NCBI GenBank assembly: GCA_001969505.1
Contig: LSSK01000147.1
Span: 1 to 25,486 of the forward strand
Reading direction: 5' to 3'
Source: Zancudomyces culisetae
Lineage: Eukaryota > Kickxellomycota > Harpellomycetes > Harpellales > Legeriomycetaceae
Length of the DNA stretch: 25,486 bases
Shown piece after piece: positions 8,834-17,617 of this stretch (positions are counted from its first letter, which is position 1; every line of letters begins with the position of its first letter). The position numbers and the translations under genes are program-made. The notes beneath the pieces are model-generated. The model made no database searches. It saw only the letters and a list, made by a program, of their open reading frames with translations, and was not told the DNA's origin.

Positions 8834-10672
8834 ATGTTCAGGGTAAAGCGAAGTAGCGTTGATACCATAGAATTTGAAAGTTCGGAGGAAGGGTTTGGCG
8901 AAGAAATAGCAAATACAAGACTACAGGAGGTAGGGCATAGTATATATACCAATCAAAACGAGGAGAGCGAGAAAAAGGAAAAGATAGATCAAGAGTATCT
9001 GGAGGAGAATTTCAACACGAGGCTAAAAATAGATACAAAAGGGGGAGAAGAAAGAGTAAAAGAGGAGGAAGTGGAAAATAAAATACAACAAGAAATAGAC
9101 GATTATGGAGAGTTGATGAGAAATCAGCGAGCACTGATACAGAGGGAAGTGGAGATAAGGAGCGAGATAAGCGACAGGGAGGATATTGGTCGAGGAAAGT
9201 ACGTAGATTCAAAAGTGAACATATATGACATGGGGGTGAGTAAAGAGAGGGAACGAAGTGGAATGGGATATTCCAAGAGTTTGGTGAGTGTAGGAAAAAG
9301 TCAAAATAGGGGAGGGGTGGCAATGAGTGAAGATAATAGATATCCAGTAGAGATAGAGGGAAGCTATGCGATGATGACACCAACACGAAGGAGGAAGGCG
9401 GGGACAGAGGCGGGTGGATTGGAAAACGGGGTGGCGGAAAGTGTATATAGAAAACTAACAACGGGATCCAGTATTAAATCACAGTCGCAAAATGTACAAA
9501 AGTTGCTGAAAGATAACTTTGACCTTCAGATCAGAAACAACGCGCTGACAGAAGCACTAAACCAGTTGTCAAATGAAGGCGTGGATACGTTGATAGCGAA
9601 TTTTACAAGGGCCAAAGAGGCAAACATCAGAGCAAACGAGGCGATTAAGGCATTGCGGGAGCGCAATGGTCATTTAGCAGCGCAGCTGAAGCAGACAAAG
9701 GAGTGGGCAAGCCGGCAATGTGAAATGACGCATGGGATGAGTGAGAAGGAGCGACGGATGATGGAGCAGCTGAGGAGACAGGTGGCAGAGAAGGAGGAAA
9801 TACTAGAACAGAAAAAAGAGGAGCTGCATGGCCGCGAGCAGCAGGTGCTGGATCTGGAATATGAGATGGAGCAGCAGAAAAAGGTCAGCGAGCAGCTGAC
9901 ACACGATGTATTGAACGAAAGGGCCAAAGCAGACCGGTGGCAAATGTTGGCGCAGCGAGCAGACGGCTACAAGGATCGGCGCAAAATGTCCAACGGGTCG
10001 TCGATGTTTGTCGGCAGCAGCGAGTATGCGCATCCCCAAAGCTATCTGCATGTCTCGCCCAAGCTACAAAACAGTCACGGCCCGACTACTGGTCGACTAT
10101 CGGTAGCAAAAAATGCGTTTGAATTGAATCAGTATCGAGCGAGCATGTCTGATTCAACTGCACGCGCTGGCTCTGCAACTGTAGCCGACTTTCAAACTGA
10201 TTTTCTGCAGTTGCAAACCACTATTGCCAAACAAGACGCCGAAATAGCCAAACTGAATTTTACTATTGACAATCTCAACAACTCGCTCAATACACTTTCC
10301 TTTGAAAACAAAGCCCTAAATTCAAACTCTTCAGCTCTTCAATCTCTTCAGGCCGAAAACCAGCGTCTATCAAAACTTGTTCACTCCTACGAAGCCACCA
10401 TTTCCCATCTCAACAATTCCTTGACTTCTGCCGAATTGCTTGCTAGAGAACAAGAGTATTCTTACAATCGTGCAATACTAGCTCAAAAACAACTTGTTCA
10501 TGAAAAAGATCTCAACCTCTCTGCTCTCTCTACCAAAATCGAGTATCTCGAAAACTCGGCCTCTATACTTAGAAAGAACCTCTTGGCTGACCTGAGAAAA
10601 GCAAAAGTTACCCAGGATATACAAGATCGTGTTCTTGGCTTGATTGATATATGTGAAAACTTTAAACCTTAG
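8834..10672 (+). CDS. Coiled-coil protein with centrosomin CM1-like motif (microtubule organiser candidate)
   Basis: A 612-residue soluble, charged protein. Residues 1-210 are Glu/Lys/Arg-rich and probably disordered. Residues about 222-285 begin LLKDNFDLQIRNNALTEAL and continue with long heptad-like helices. This resembles the CM1 (Cnn_1N) motif, in which a K-E/D-NF-x-L-K/Q core is followed by a helical stretch; fission-yeast Mto1 and Pcp1 and animal centrosomin use it to bind and activate the gamma-tubulin complex. Coiled coil runs to about 375, is broken by a Ser/Pro/Tyr-rich linker (380-450), and resumes at 455-595. By inference it acts at the spindle pole body or cytoplasmic microtubule sites. 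It is shorter than Mto1 or Pcp1, and I see no C-terminal targeting motif. The ATG is preceded by AAAAC, a good fungal context. The HAD gene follows on the same strand after 168 bases. Codon choice changes markedly after about codon 400. Generic coiled coil is the alternative. Confidence 0.82.
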   Translation: MFRVKRSSVDTIEFESSEEGFGEEIANTRLQEVGHSIYTNQNEESEKKEKIDQEYLEENFNTRLKIDTKGGEERVKEEEVENKIQQEIDDYGELMRNQRALIQREVEIRSEISDREDIGRGKYVDSKVNIYDMGVSKERERSGMGYSKSLVSVGKSQNRGGVAMSEDNRYPVEIEGSYAMMTPTRRRKAGTEAGGLENGVAESVYRKLTTGSSIKSQSQNVQKLLKDNFDLQIRNNALTEALNQLSNEGVDTLIANFTRAKEANIRANEAIKALRERNGHLAAQLKQTKEWASRQCEMTHGMSEKERRMMEQLRRQVAEKEEILEQKKEELHGREQQVLDLEYEMEQQKKVSEQLTHDVLNERAKADRWQMLAQRADGYKDRRKMSNGSSMFVGSSEYAHPQSYLHVSPKLQNSHGPTTGRLSVAKNAFELNQYRASMSDSTARAGSATVADFQTDFLQLQTTIAKQDAEIAKLNFTIDNLNNSLNTLSFENKALNSNSSALQSLQAENQRLSKLVHSYEATISHLNNSLTSAELLAREQEYSYNRAILAQKQLVHEKDLNLSALSTKIEYLENSASILRKNLLADLRKAKVTQDIQDRVLGLIDICENFKP

Positions 10673-10735
10673 TTTTTCTTTTTCTTTTTTTGTTATTTTT
10701 CACACTAGAGTTCACTCCCCCCCTTTTTTTCCAAG

Positions 10736-10743
10736 TATAAATA
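10736..10743 (+). promoter_or_regulatory. TATA box candidate for the HAD gene
   Basis: TATAAATA lies 98 bases before the ATG at 10841, right after a C7T7 pyrimidine tract in the short gap between two tandem genes. Position and surroundings make this the best promoter candidate in the window. Confidence 0.42.
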
Positions 10744-10840
10744 CTCTCTCTTTGTACTTTTACATAATCAAAAAAATTAATAATATTTACAATGTCCTTC
10801 TTAAACTAAGAAAAGATCTATGATCTACTAAACACTTAAA

Positions 10841-13300
10841 ATGGATTTTTCCAACTTCAAAACCTCAACACGCAAAAGTACCAGTCCCATAAAAAGAGTG
10901 CAAACCAGAAAAGATGTTATAAATTGGGACGATCCTGAATCCGACTCCGACTTTTTTTACGTCAAAGATATCAAAAGACTACGAAAAGCCTTACAGGCGA
11001 CCGAAAATGCAGTTCAGAACGAACCGCAAAGTTCAACAAATTTGGAATCAAGCACAACTACAGATACAAGGACGCTGGAGGGGATAAAACGTTTAGTGGT
11101 TTTTGACTTTGACAACACACTCTTCAAATCTCCACTCCCAAATATCGATCTTTGGGACAAAAGTACCGTCGGAAAGCTTGTAGGTCAGCTGGGTTGGTTT
11201 ACAGAACCACGTACACTCAGCGCGCCGTACCTGAACAATCCCGACCAGCGCTGGATCACTACCATTGAAGACCTTGCACGGAAGGAAATCGCATACCATG
11301 CACACGATACTCTGACCATCTTGCTAACTGGCCGTGCCGATCATATCTACCATGAACTGGTGCGGGATTTGGTGGCTAGTCGTGGGTTGGAATTTGACGC
11401 AGTGATTCTGAAGGAATGTGCTGGTTTACGGTACACAGATTCAAGAGTCAAGACGAATTCAAATTCAAATTCAAACGACCCTTGCGGCGAAAATGGCTGG
11501 CAACAAGTAGCCCAAGTTCCCACTTTTGACTACAAGATGCAGGTACTCCACGATATTGTCGATTGTTTTGAGTCGATATCAGTTTTGGAAATGTATGACG
11601 ATCGTGAGCACCACGTAACCCGTATGCAAAGGTATCTTGATCAACATTTTGTTTCTACCGGTAGACTCTCAGCTGCTTGTGTAAATCTGGTAGATAAAAT
11701 TACACTCAACATGGACAAAGAGCATGAGTTGCAGCTTGTAACCCACTTGGTTGACAAGCACAATTCAACACATTCTGAAGATATGGATGATAAACACAAA
11801 GGCAGTAGTGGTAGTGTTAGTGGTGATAGGTTGGTGGGGAATAGGAATAAATACCCAAAGACCAATATGGCTTCTAGCAGGAGGAATAGAGATGACATTC
11901 CTTTACATGTTGGTAAAAAATATATCTATACTGCCATTGAAATCGATCATAAAGACAAGTTGGCACTAGAAGCGTTGTTTGATTTCACCACACTTCAAAC
12001 TCCTGCAGCATCACAGAATCAATTGGTGGCCGAAAATGCCGAAACAGTGGAAATCAAAGGGCATAAAGGTGACCAAAAGGCTAAAGATACGACGGTGTGG
12101 TGGGGTAACAATTGGATAAATATGGAAAGATACCACTTGTTTTTGGGAATCATGAATAGATTCGATAGCTTTTATAGTAGCCGAGGTGGAAATAGTGAAA
12201 AGGACAACTCCGCGAACGAAGAATTGGTTGAGTTTACAAAGCAGAGGTTATTAAACAAGAGGGGATTTAAAGGATCCTCAGCACCACATGATCCTCAAGC
12301 TGCTGTTGGAACAAGTATCAGAAATGCCGTTGACACTATTGACATTGATGCCGAAAGTGTGCAGGATCTTGATATTCATTTTGGAAACAATAACGTCAAG
12401 TTGATTATTGATGGTATCGGAGTCATCCAGGACGAAATAATTGGGCTTCGTGTATCGGGAATAAAATACAAGGCCAAATCCAAATTGACTACCAAGCCCA
12501 AACATGGAGCAACTCTGGTGACTGGACATCCAGAAACCAATACTACTGCTAATGCTGGTGGTAGTGCTGGCGTTGATGCATGTTCAAGTGCAAAGCAGAA
12601 TCCACACCATAATCTACATTACACTGAAAAAATACATAGAATCCACCATCCTATCTTTATTCCAACCAGTTTTAATGAATCCAAAAATGTCAAGCTGCAT
12701 CAAGTTAATGATATAAGACATGTAGTTAAATTTGAGGATTTGTTTGGTGTTCATTCCAAAAATAACAATGACAAAAATAAAACTGGAAGTAGCGGTAATG
12801 GGTTCGGTACTTTTGGAATAAAAGTTAACAACGAATACTACAACAAGTTGGTACAAAGACAATATCAACAACAACACCAACAACACCAACAACATGATCA
12901 AAAGCATGATCGTAATCACGACCATTCCCAACACTCTCAACCTCAATCCCACCCCCATTCCCATTCCCACTCACATTCACATTCACATTCTCACTCCCAT
13001 TTACAAAACCAAAACCAAAATCAAAATCAAAACCAACATCAACATCAACATCAACACCACCACAATGGAAGTTTTAAAGGACCCAATTTAAAATTCCATT
13101 TCAAGACAACGTCAGCTGCGGGTGGTGAGACTGTACTGGGAACAACCGAGTCCACTCACAAATCTGAGCATGGTCATGGTAATAGTGGTAGTGGTAGTGG
13201 TGGTGGTGGTTTGAACAGCGGACTTGATATTACTAAAAAGTTAATGTTTATTGAACTCAATGGGAAGATCAAAAAGATATTTAAGCATTGTATTTACTAA
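10841..13300 (+). CDS. HAD-superfamily 'Swiss Army Knife' RNA repair-like protein with His-rich tail
   Basis: An 819-residue protein. Residues 80-290 match the HAD domain of fungal Swiss-Army-Knife RNA-repair-like proteins: motif I FDFDNTLF with D89 and D91, the family-typical SPLPNIDLW just after, motif II LLTGR with T163, K232 as likely motif III, and motif IV YDDR (D253, D254). All catalytic positions are present, so a metal-dependent phosphatase or phosphohydrolase reaction is expected. The substrate is unknown, and the RNA link comes from the family name only. A second conserved-looking part covers about 360-550 (KKYIYTAIEI, then VKLIIDGIGVI and LRVSGI) and may be the C-terminal beta-rich region of this family. 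From about 674 to 741 it is a run of Gln, His-Ser and Asn-Gln repeats, then a Gly/Ser patch and a basic C-terminus. An AATAAA-like signal lies at about 13349. The domain call is strong; the role is not. Confidence 0.88.
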   Translation: MDFSNFKTSTRKSTSPIKRVQTRKDVINWDDPESDSDFFYVKDIKRLRKALQATENAVQNEPQSSTNLESSTTTDTRTLEGIKRLVVFDFDNTLFKSPLPNIDLWDKSTVGKLVGQLGWFTEPRTLSAPYLNNPDQRWITTIEDLARKEIAYHAHDTLTILLTGRADHIYHELVRDLVASRGLEFDAVILKECAGLRYTDSRVKTNSNSNSNDPCGENGWQQVAQVPTFDYKMQVLHDIVDCFESISVLEMYDDREHHVTRMQRYLDQHFVSTGRLSAACVNLVDKITLNMDKEHELQLVTHLVDKHNSTHSEDMDDKHKGSSGSVSGDRLVGNRNKYPKTNMASSRRNRDDIPLHVGKKYIYTAIEIDHKDKLALEALFDFTTLQTPAASQNQLVAENAETVEIKGHKGDQKAKDTTVWWGNNWINMERYHLFLGIMNRFDSFYSSRGGNSEKDNSANEELVEFTKQRLLNKRGFKGSSAPHDPQAAVGTSIRNAVDTIDIDAESVQDLDIHFGNNNVKLIIDGIGVIQDEIIGLRVSGIKYKAKSKLTTKPKHGATLVTGHPETNTTANAGGSAGVDACSSAKQNPHHNLHYTEKIHRIHHPIFIPTSFNESKNVKLHQVNDIRHVVKFEDLFGVHSKNNNDKNKTGSSGNGFGTFGIKVNNEYYNKLVQRQYQQQHQQHQQHDQKHDRNHDHSQHSQPQSHPHSHSHSHSHSHSHSHLQNQNQNQNQNQHQHQHQHHHNGSFKGPNLKFHFKTTSAAGGETVLGTTESTHKSEHGHGNSGSGSGGGGLNSGLDITKKLMFIELNGKIKKIFKHCIY
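12856..13065 (+). repeat. Low-complexity repeats coding Gln/His, (His-Ser)n and (Asn-Gln)n
   Basis: Consecutive blocks: CAACAC-type units, CATTCC/CATTCA hexamers giving about seven His-Ser pairs, AACCAA units, and CATCAA units. All expand in multiples of three or six and stay in frame. Confidence 0.85.
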
Positions 13301-14230
13301 ATATAAATCCATATATATTTTTGGAGGTGGTTTTGTTATTATGGTGCAATAAATGGAATAAAGTTAAATGAAATTCTTGTTCTTGTGGGATTATAAATCG
13401 TTTTAAATTTTGAATGGATGTTATTTATATGATGATCTGGAGAGGGAGGAANNNNNNNNNNNNNNNNNNNNNNNNNNNNNNNNNNNNNNNNNNNNNNNNN
13501 NNNNNNNNNNNNNNNNNNNNNNNNNNNNNNNNNNNNNNNNNNNNNNNNNNNNNNNNNNNNNNNNNNNNNNNNNNNNNNNNNNNNNNNNNNNNNNNNNNNN
13601 NNNNNNNNNNNNNNNNNNNNNNNNNNNNNNNNNNNNNNNNNNNNNNNNNNNNNNNNNNNNNNNNNNNNNNNNNNNNNNNNNNNNNNNNNNNNNNNNNNNN
13701 NNNNNNNNNNNNNNNNNNNNNNNNNNNNNNNNNNNNNNNNNNNNNNNNNNNNNNNNNNNNNNNNNNNNNNNNNNNNNNNNNNNNNNNNNNNNNNNNNNNN
13801 NNNNNNNNNNNNNNNNNNNNNNNNNNNNNNNNNNNNNNNNNNNNNNNNNNNNNNNNNNNNNNNNNNNNNNNNNNNNNNNNNNNNNNNNNNNNNNNNNNNN
13901 NNNNNNNNNNNNNNNNNNNNNNNNNNNNNNNNNNNNNNNNNNNNNNNNNNNNNNNNNNNNNNNNNNNNNNNNNNNNNNNNNNNNNNNNNNNNNNNNNNNN
14001 NNNNNNNNNNNNNNNNNNNNNNNNNGAAACTCTTTTATTTTTTTTACAAGCTTTTGTTTACCAAGACGAATGAATGAAAAATAAATAACAGCTAGAAATT
14101 GAGAATAAACCGACTTCAAGGTAATATATTCAGAAATAGATTTCCTACAGATTGAAAAATAAATAAATAAAAATAAATTAAAACAAATTAAAACAAATCA
14201 GAGCTTCAAAGGGAAAACAAAAAAACAAAA
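13301..14230. other. Intergenic region with assembly gap
   Basis: About 150 bases of AT-rich sequence after the HAD gene, then Ns, then about 200 bases of A-rich leader before the cullin ATG, with AAATAAATA and AAACAAATT repeats. No gene is visible in the sequenced part; anything inside the gap is unknown. Confidence 0.6.
13452..14025. other. Assembly gap (574 Ns)
   Basis: An unbroken run of N. Open frames spanning it are artefacts. The flanks (GGAGAGGGAGGAA and a T-rich start) are simple sequence, so a repeat may have caused the break. Confidence 0.99.
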
Positions 14231-16480
14231 ATGGATTGGAGCCAGCGGGGGCAGAAGCTCGAAATCAAAATCATACAGCAAGAGGTCTTTGAAGCGGCCA
14301 CGTTAACGGCGGGGTACGAGCAGGAAATACTGCAACACCTGGTAACTGTGGTAAAGACGATTCTGGGGCAAAAATCGGAGCAATTACAACAAAAAAAACA
14401 GAGTAGCCAACTGAAATCATCACGACCACCACAACAACAGGTGGGACAGGGAGAAATGATGCAAGTCGAAGAGATTGGTTTAGTGGAAAGGGATGTGGAG
14501 ATGGTGGACGAAACTGGAGCACCAGAAGCGATTCTTGATAGAAGATTTGAGGAGATATACAGGGAATGTGAGATAATATGTAAGCGGGATCGTGGTGTTG
14601 AATTGTATACGCAGGTGGTAGATGAGATTCGGAAGTATATTGAAAAACAAGTATCGAACGCTGAAGTCGCATTGTTTGCAAGGCCCGAAACTTTACATGC
14701 TGGAGGTGAAGATACACAGCAACTACAAGTGCTGAAGCAAATAGCCGGGCTCTATTTAGATTTCAAGACCAAAGTAGCAAAGATTATTTGCATGTTTTTG
14801 TATTTGGACAAAACAATCAATATAGAAGCTGAAGAGAATAATGGTGGCGATTTAGGTGGTGGTAGTGGTGGGATATGGGGCAAGGCCATGCAAATTCTAA
14901 AGGCAAGATTATACAAGGTGGGGGATGGAAAGCTGGTTGATAGGCTGATAGATGAATTGTTACGGGCAATTTCTCAACAACGCAAGCAGGTGCAGCAGCA
15001 AGAAGAAGAGTTGGAAAAAGAAAATAAAGATGGTGCTGGACAAATAGAAAAACAACAAGAGCACGAGGTAAAGGTAGATACGAGTAAGAAGAAAAATTTG
15101 TACAAGGAGAGGGAAATCAACCAAGTTGTGGAATTGTTTGTAGAGATGAACGATTTTGAGCGGGGGGCAAAAATCGAAAGTAGAATAATACGACAGAGTG
15201 AAGAGTACTATATAGAATATGGAGAGAAAATGATAGCGCAACTAGTAGAACTTGAGCCAGTATCACAAACAAAGCCACAGCAAGTCAAAACAACCATTCC
15301 AAGCAAAAGCATAGAGAAATACTTGAATAAGGTGGAGAGTAAAATCAGACAAGAGCAAGAACGAGTGGAGGAATGGTACTACAGGCAAAGCAAACATACC
15401 AAAAACACCGGCGAGTTTGGTGGTGGGCAAGAAGGTAGAAAAGAAAAGTATTACCGAGAAAGAATAGAAAGGCTTGTGATGAACGGAATGGTAAAAGCAC
15501 AGGCAGGGAAAATAGTGCAAAGTGGAATGCGAGGACTTTTAGAAAGTGTTAAGCAAGCCACCCCAGAGCGTACAGGTGGAGAGATACAATTAAAGCCTGG
15601 ATTGCAACCAGAAGCATTAATAAAGAGAGTGTATAAAACGATGAAGTGTGTAGCGAAACAGCAAGAATTTAATAAGGGAGTATTGGAGTATATACTAACT
15701 CGAGGAAAGGAGATTATTATTGAAGGATCAGTGGTGCCAACAGCAACCATAGATGCTAGTGGCAGTAACAGACAGGAGGAGATTAGGATAATACAAGAAC
15801 TGATGGAGATGAATGAGCGGTTGAGCAGGGTTTACAGGATCAGTTTTGAAAGCGAAGAAAAAATGGGACATGTGATAGCTGAAGGGTTCGAAACCATAAT
15901 CAATATGCAAGGAGACAAAATAGCATATTATATGGCAAAGTATCTTGATGAAAAACTGCGGATCAAACCAGCAAATAGCAGAGAAAGTTCAAAGGGAGAA
16001 GAAGGAAATGGAGATGTAAAAAGCAGCAAGAAAAAGGAAGATGGAGCAGGATATTTAGATGCGGAGTTTGACAAGGTAATAAAGCTATTTAGGATGCTAA
16101 ATAACAAGCAAAAATTCGAAGAGTATTACAAAATAAACATGGCAAGGCGGCTGATTAACGGCCGGTCAGCAAGTAGAGAGGATGAGAGATTGATGTTACA
16201 CAAAATGCGTACTGAGTGTGGGGCTGACTATACCAACAAACTAGAGGGAATGTTGCGTGACATTGTATTGTCCAACCAGTTGTATGAACAGTTTTGTATC
16301 AAGTTTAAAGATACCCGTCAAAACCAGCGGGTAAAGACAACTAGAAATAAACAAAAAGAAGAGCAAAAAATTGTTGATAAAAGTAGTAAACTTCCGCTAT
16401 TGCTAGATTCGATTTTGGTTTTGACTTCAAACTTTTGGCCTTCCCACATAACTGCAAATAACAATAGCAACAGTAACAGT

Positions 16481-16511
<31 letters not shown>

Positions 16512-17506
16512 GCAAATCAGTATATAAACAGAACACTCTTACCAACAATACTAATGTTGATTACAAGTATCCATCATCAATTTCGGCTCAGCTTGACCAG
16601 TTCCGTTCCTTTTATGTTGACCATGTCCACAGTGGTCGCAAACTGACTTTTCTGTCTAATTTTGGTACAGCGACGATTTCTACGACGTTTGAAAAGTATG
16701 GGAAACGTGAGTTTGTAGTCTCGCATTTGATGGCTTCGATTCTTGTCCAATTCACCACAAAGAAAAATAAAGAGCTGAGTGCTTTACAGATTTGCAAAAA
16801 CCTGGATACATCGGATAAGAACGACAATGATTTCCAGGCTCGGCTATCAATGGTTAATTCGGCATTGGATATTTTGGCCAATGGGAAAATCAAACTATTG
16901 GCTACAATTTTGGTTAATGATGATGGATCTTCTGACCATCCTGTATACTGCTTCAATCAGAATTGTCTTGACCAGCTCTTTGCCGAAAACACTTCGCAAC
17001 CACATCTTGTTAATCAGTTTCGTTTCAAGATTCCTCCGTTTTTACCTTTTGCCTCTTCTAATCAACAAGGCTTACCTTTTCTTTCTATTCATTCTGAACC
17101 AAGAAAGCGCCAAAAGCTTTCAAACCCGATTACAAATCCTTTACTCCTCGCTGAGAAATCTGACTCGTCTCAACCACAACAACACAATCAAAACTCACAA
17201 TCACAATCACAACCACATCCTCCTGGCTCAATCTACTCCCTTGATGCTGCCATCGTTCGTGTTTTAAAACAGTTTCGCAAGTTATCGTTTTCTTCTTTGC
17301 TCGATCTGGTCTCCCAAAGTGTTTCTCATTCTCTTTCCACATCCACATCCACGTCCACATCCAATTCCTCTACTTTCAACCATCTTGTTGATTTCCAACT
17401 GTTTAAATCTCGTCTTGATTCGCTCATTGATCGTGATTACGTCGCTCGTTGTGAGTCTTCTACCAATGTCAACGTTAATGACACTGAATTTGAATATGTA
17501 ACCTAA
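14231..17506 (+). CDS. Cullin scaffold of a ubiquitin ligase (CUL3/CUL4-like), expanded
   Basis: A 1091-residue cullin; typical members are about 750-800. The N-terminal cullin repeats are recognisable from RFEEIYRECEIICKRD with LYTQV (105-130), through CMFLYLDKTIN (187-197), IEKYLNKVESKI (361-372) and FETIINMQGDKIAYYMAKYLDEKLR (553-577). The cullin homology domain starts near 615 with LFRMLNNKQKFEEYYKINMARRL, then TECGADYTNKLEGML (661-675), NFWPS (734-738), HSGRKLTFLSNFG (800-812) and REFVVSHL. At the C-terminus IYSLDAAIVRVLK carries the expected NEDD8-acceptor lysine (K1013), followed by a winged-helix end with SLIDRDY. It should bind an Rbx-type RING protein and, through its N-terminus, a substrate adaptor. 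Extra length comes from insertions: Lys/Glu-rich (250-290), an Asn run (743-760) and Gln/Ser/Thr patches (975-1000, 1035-1047). The N-terminus is too diverged for me to choose between CUL3 and CUL4. Confidence 0.93.
16456..16511 (+). repeat. AAC/AAT triplet run coding poly-Asn in the cullin
   Basis: A nearly pure AAC run follows mixed AAT/AGC codons, giving about ten consecutive Asn (751-760) between the NFWPS motif and the HSGRKL segment. Confidence 0.9.
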
Positions 17507-17617
17507 AATTCTCTCGCTTCTTTCTTATTTTCACTCTCTTTATTATATCTTTATTTATTTATTTACTAATTATTGTAATAACCACAAAGTATAACACTAA
17601 ATATAAACATAAATAAA
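17507..17617. terminator. Shared 3' region of convergent cullin and RapGAP genes
   Basis: Only 111 bases separate the two stop codons. The plus strand has ATAAATAAA at about 17600-17611, suitable for the cullin mRNA. The T-rich TTTATTTATTTA near 17549 reads as AATAAA repeats on the minus strand for the other gene. The two 3' UTRs probably overlap. Confidence 0.5.

Noticed and set aside
9012-9461. 149-codon minus-strand frame rich in Pro/Ser/Leu
   Set aside because: Antisense of the purine-rich part of the coiled-coil gene; composition explains the lack of stops.
13410-14119. Open frames spanning the N-run
   Set aside because: They consist almost entirely of unknown residues and are artefacts of the gap.
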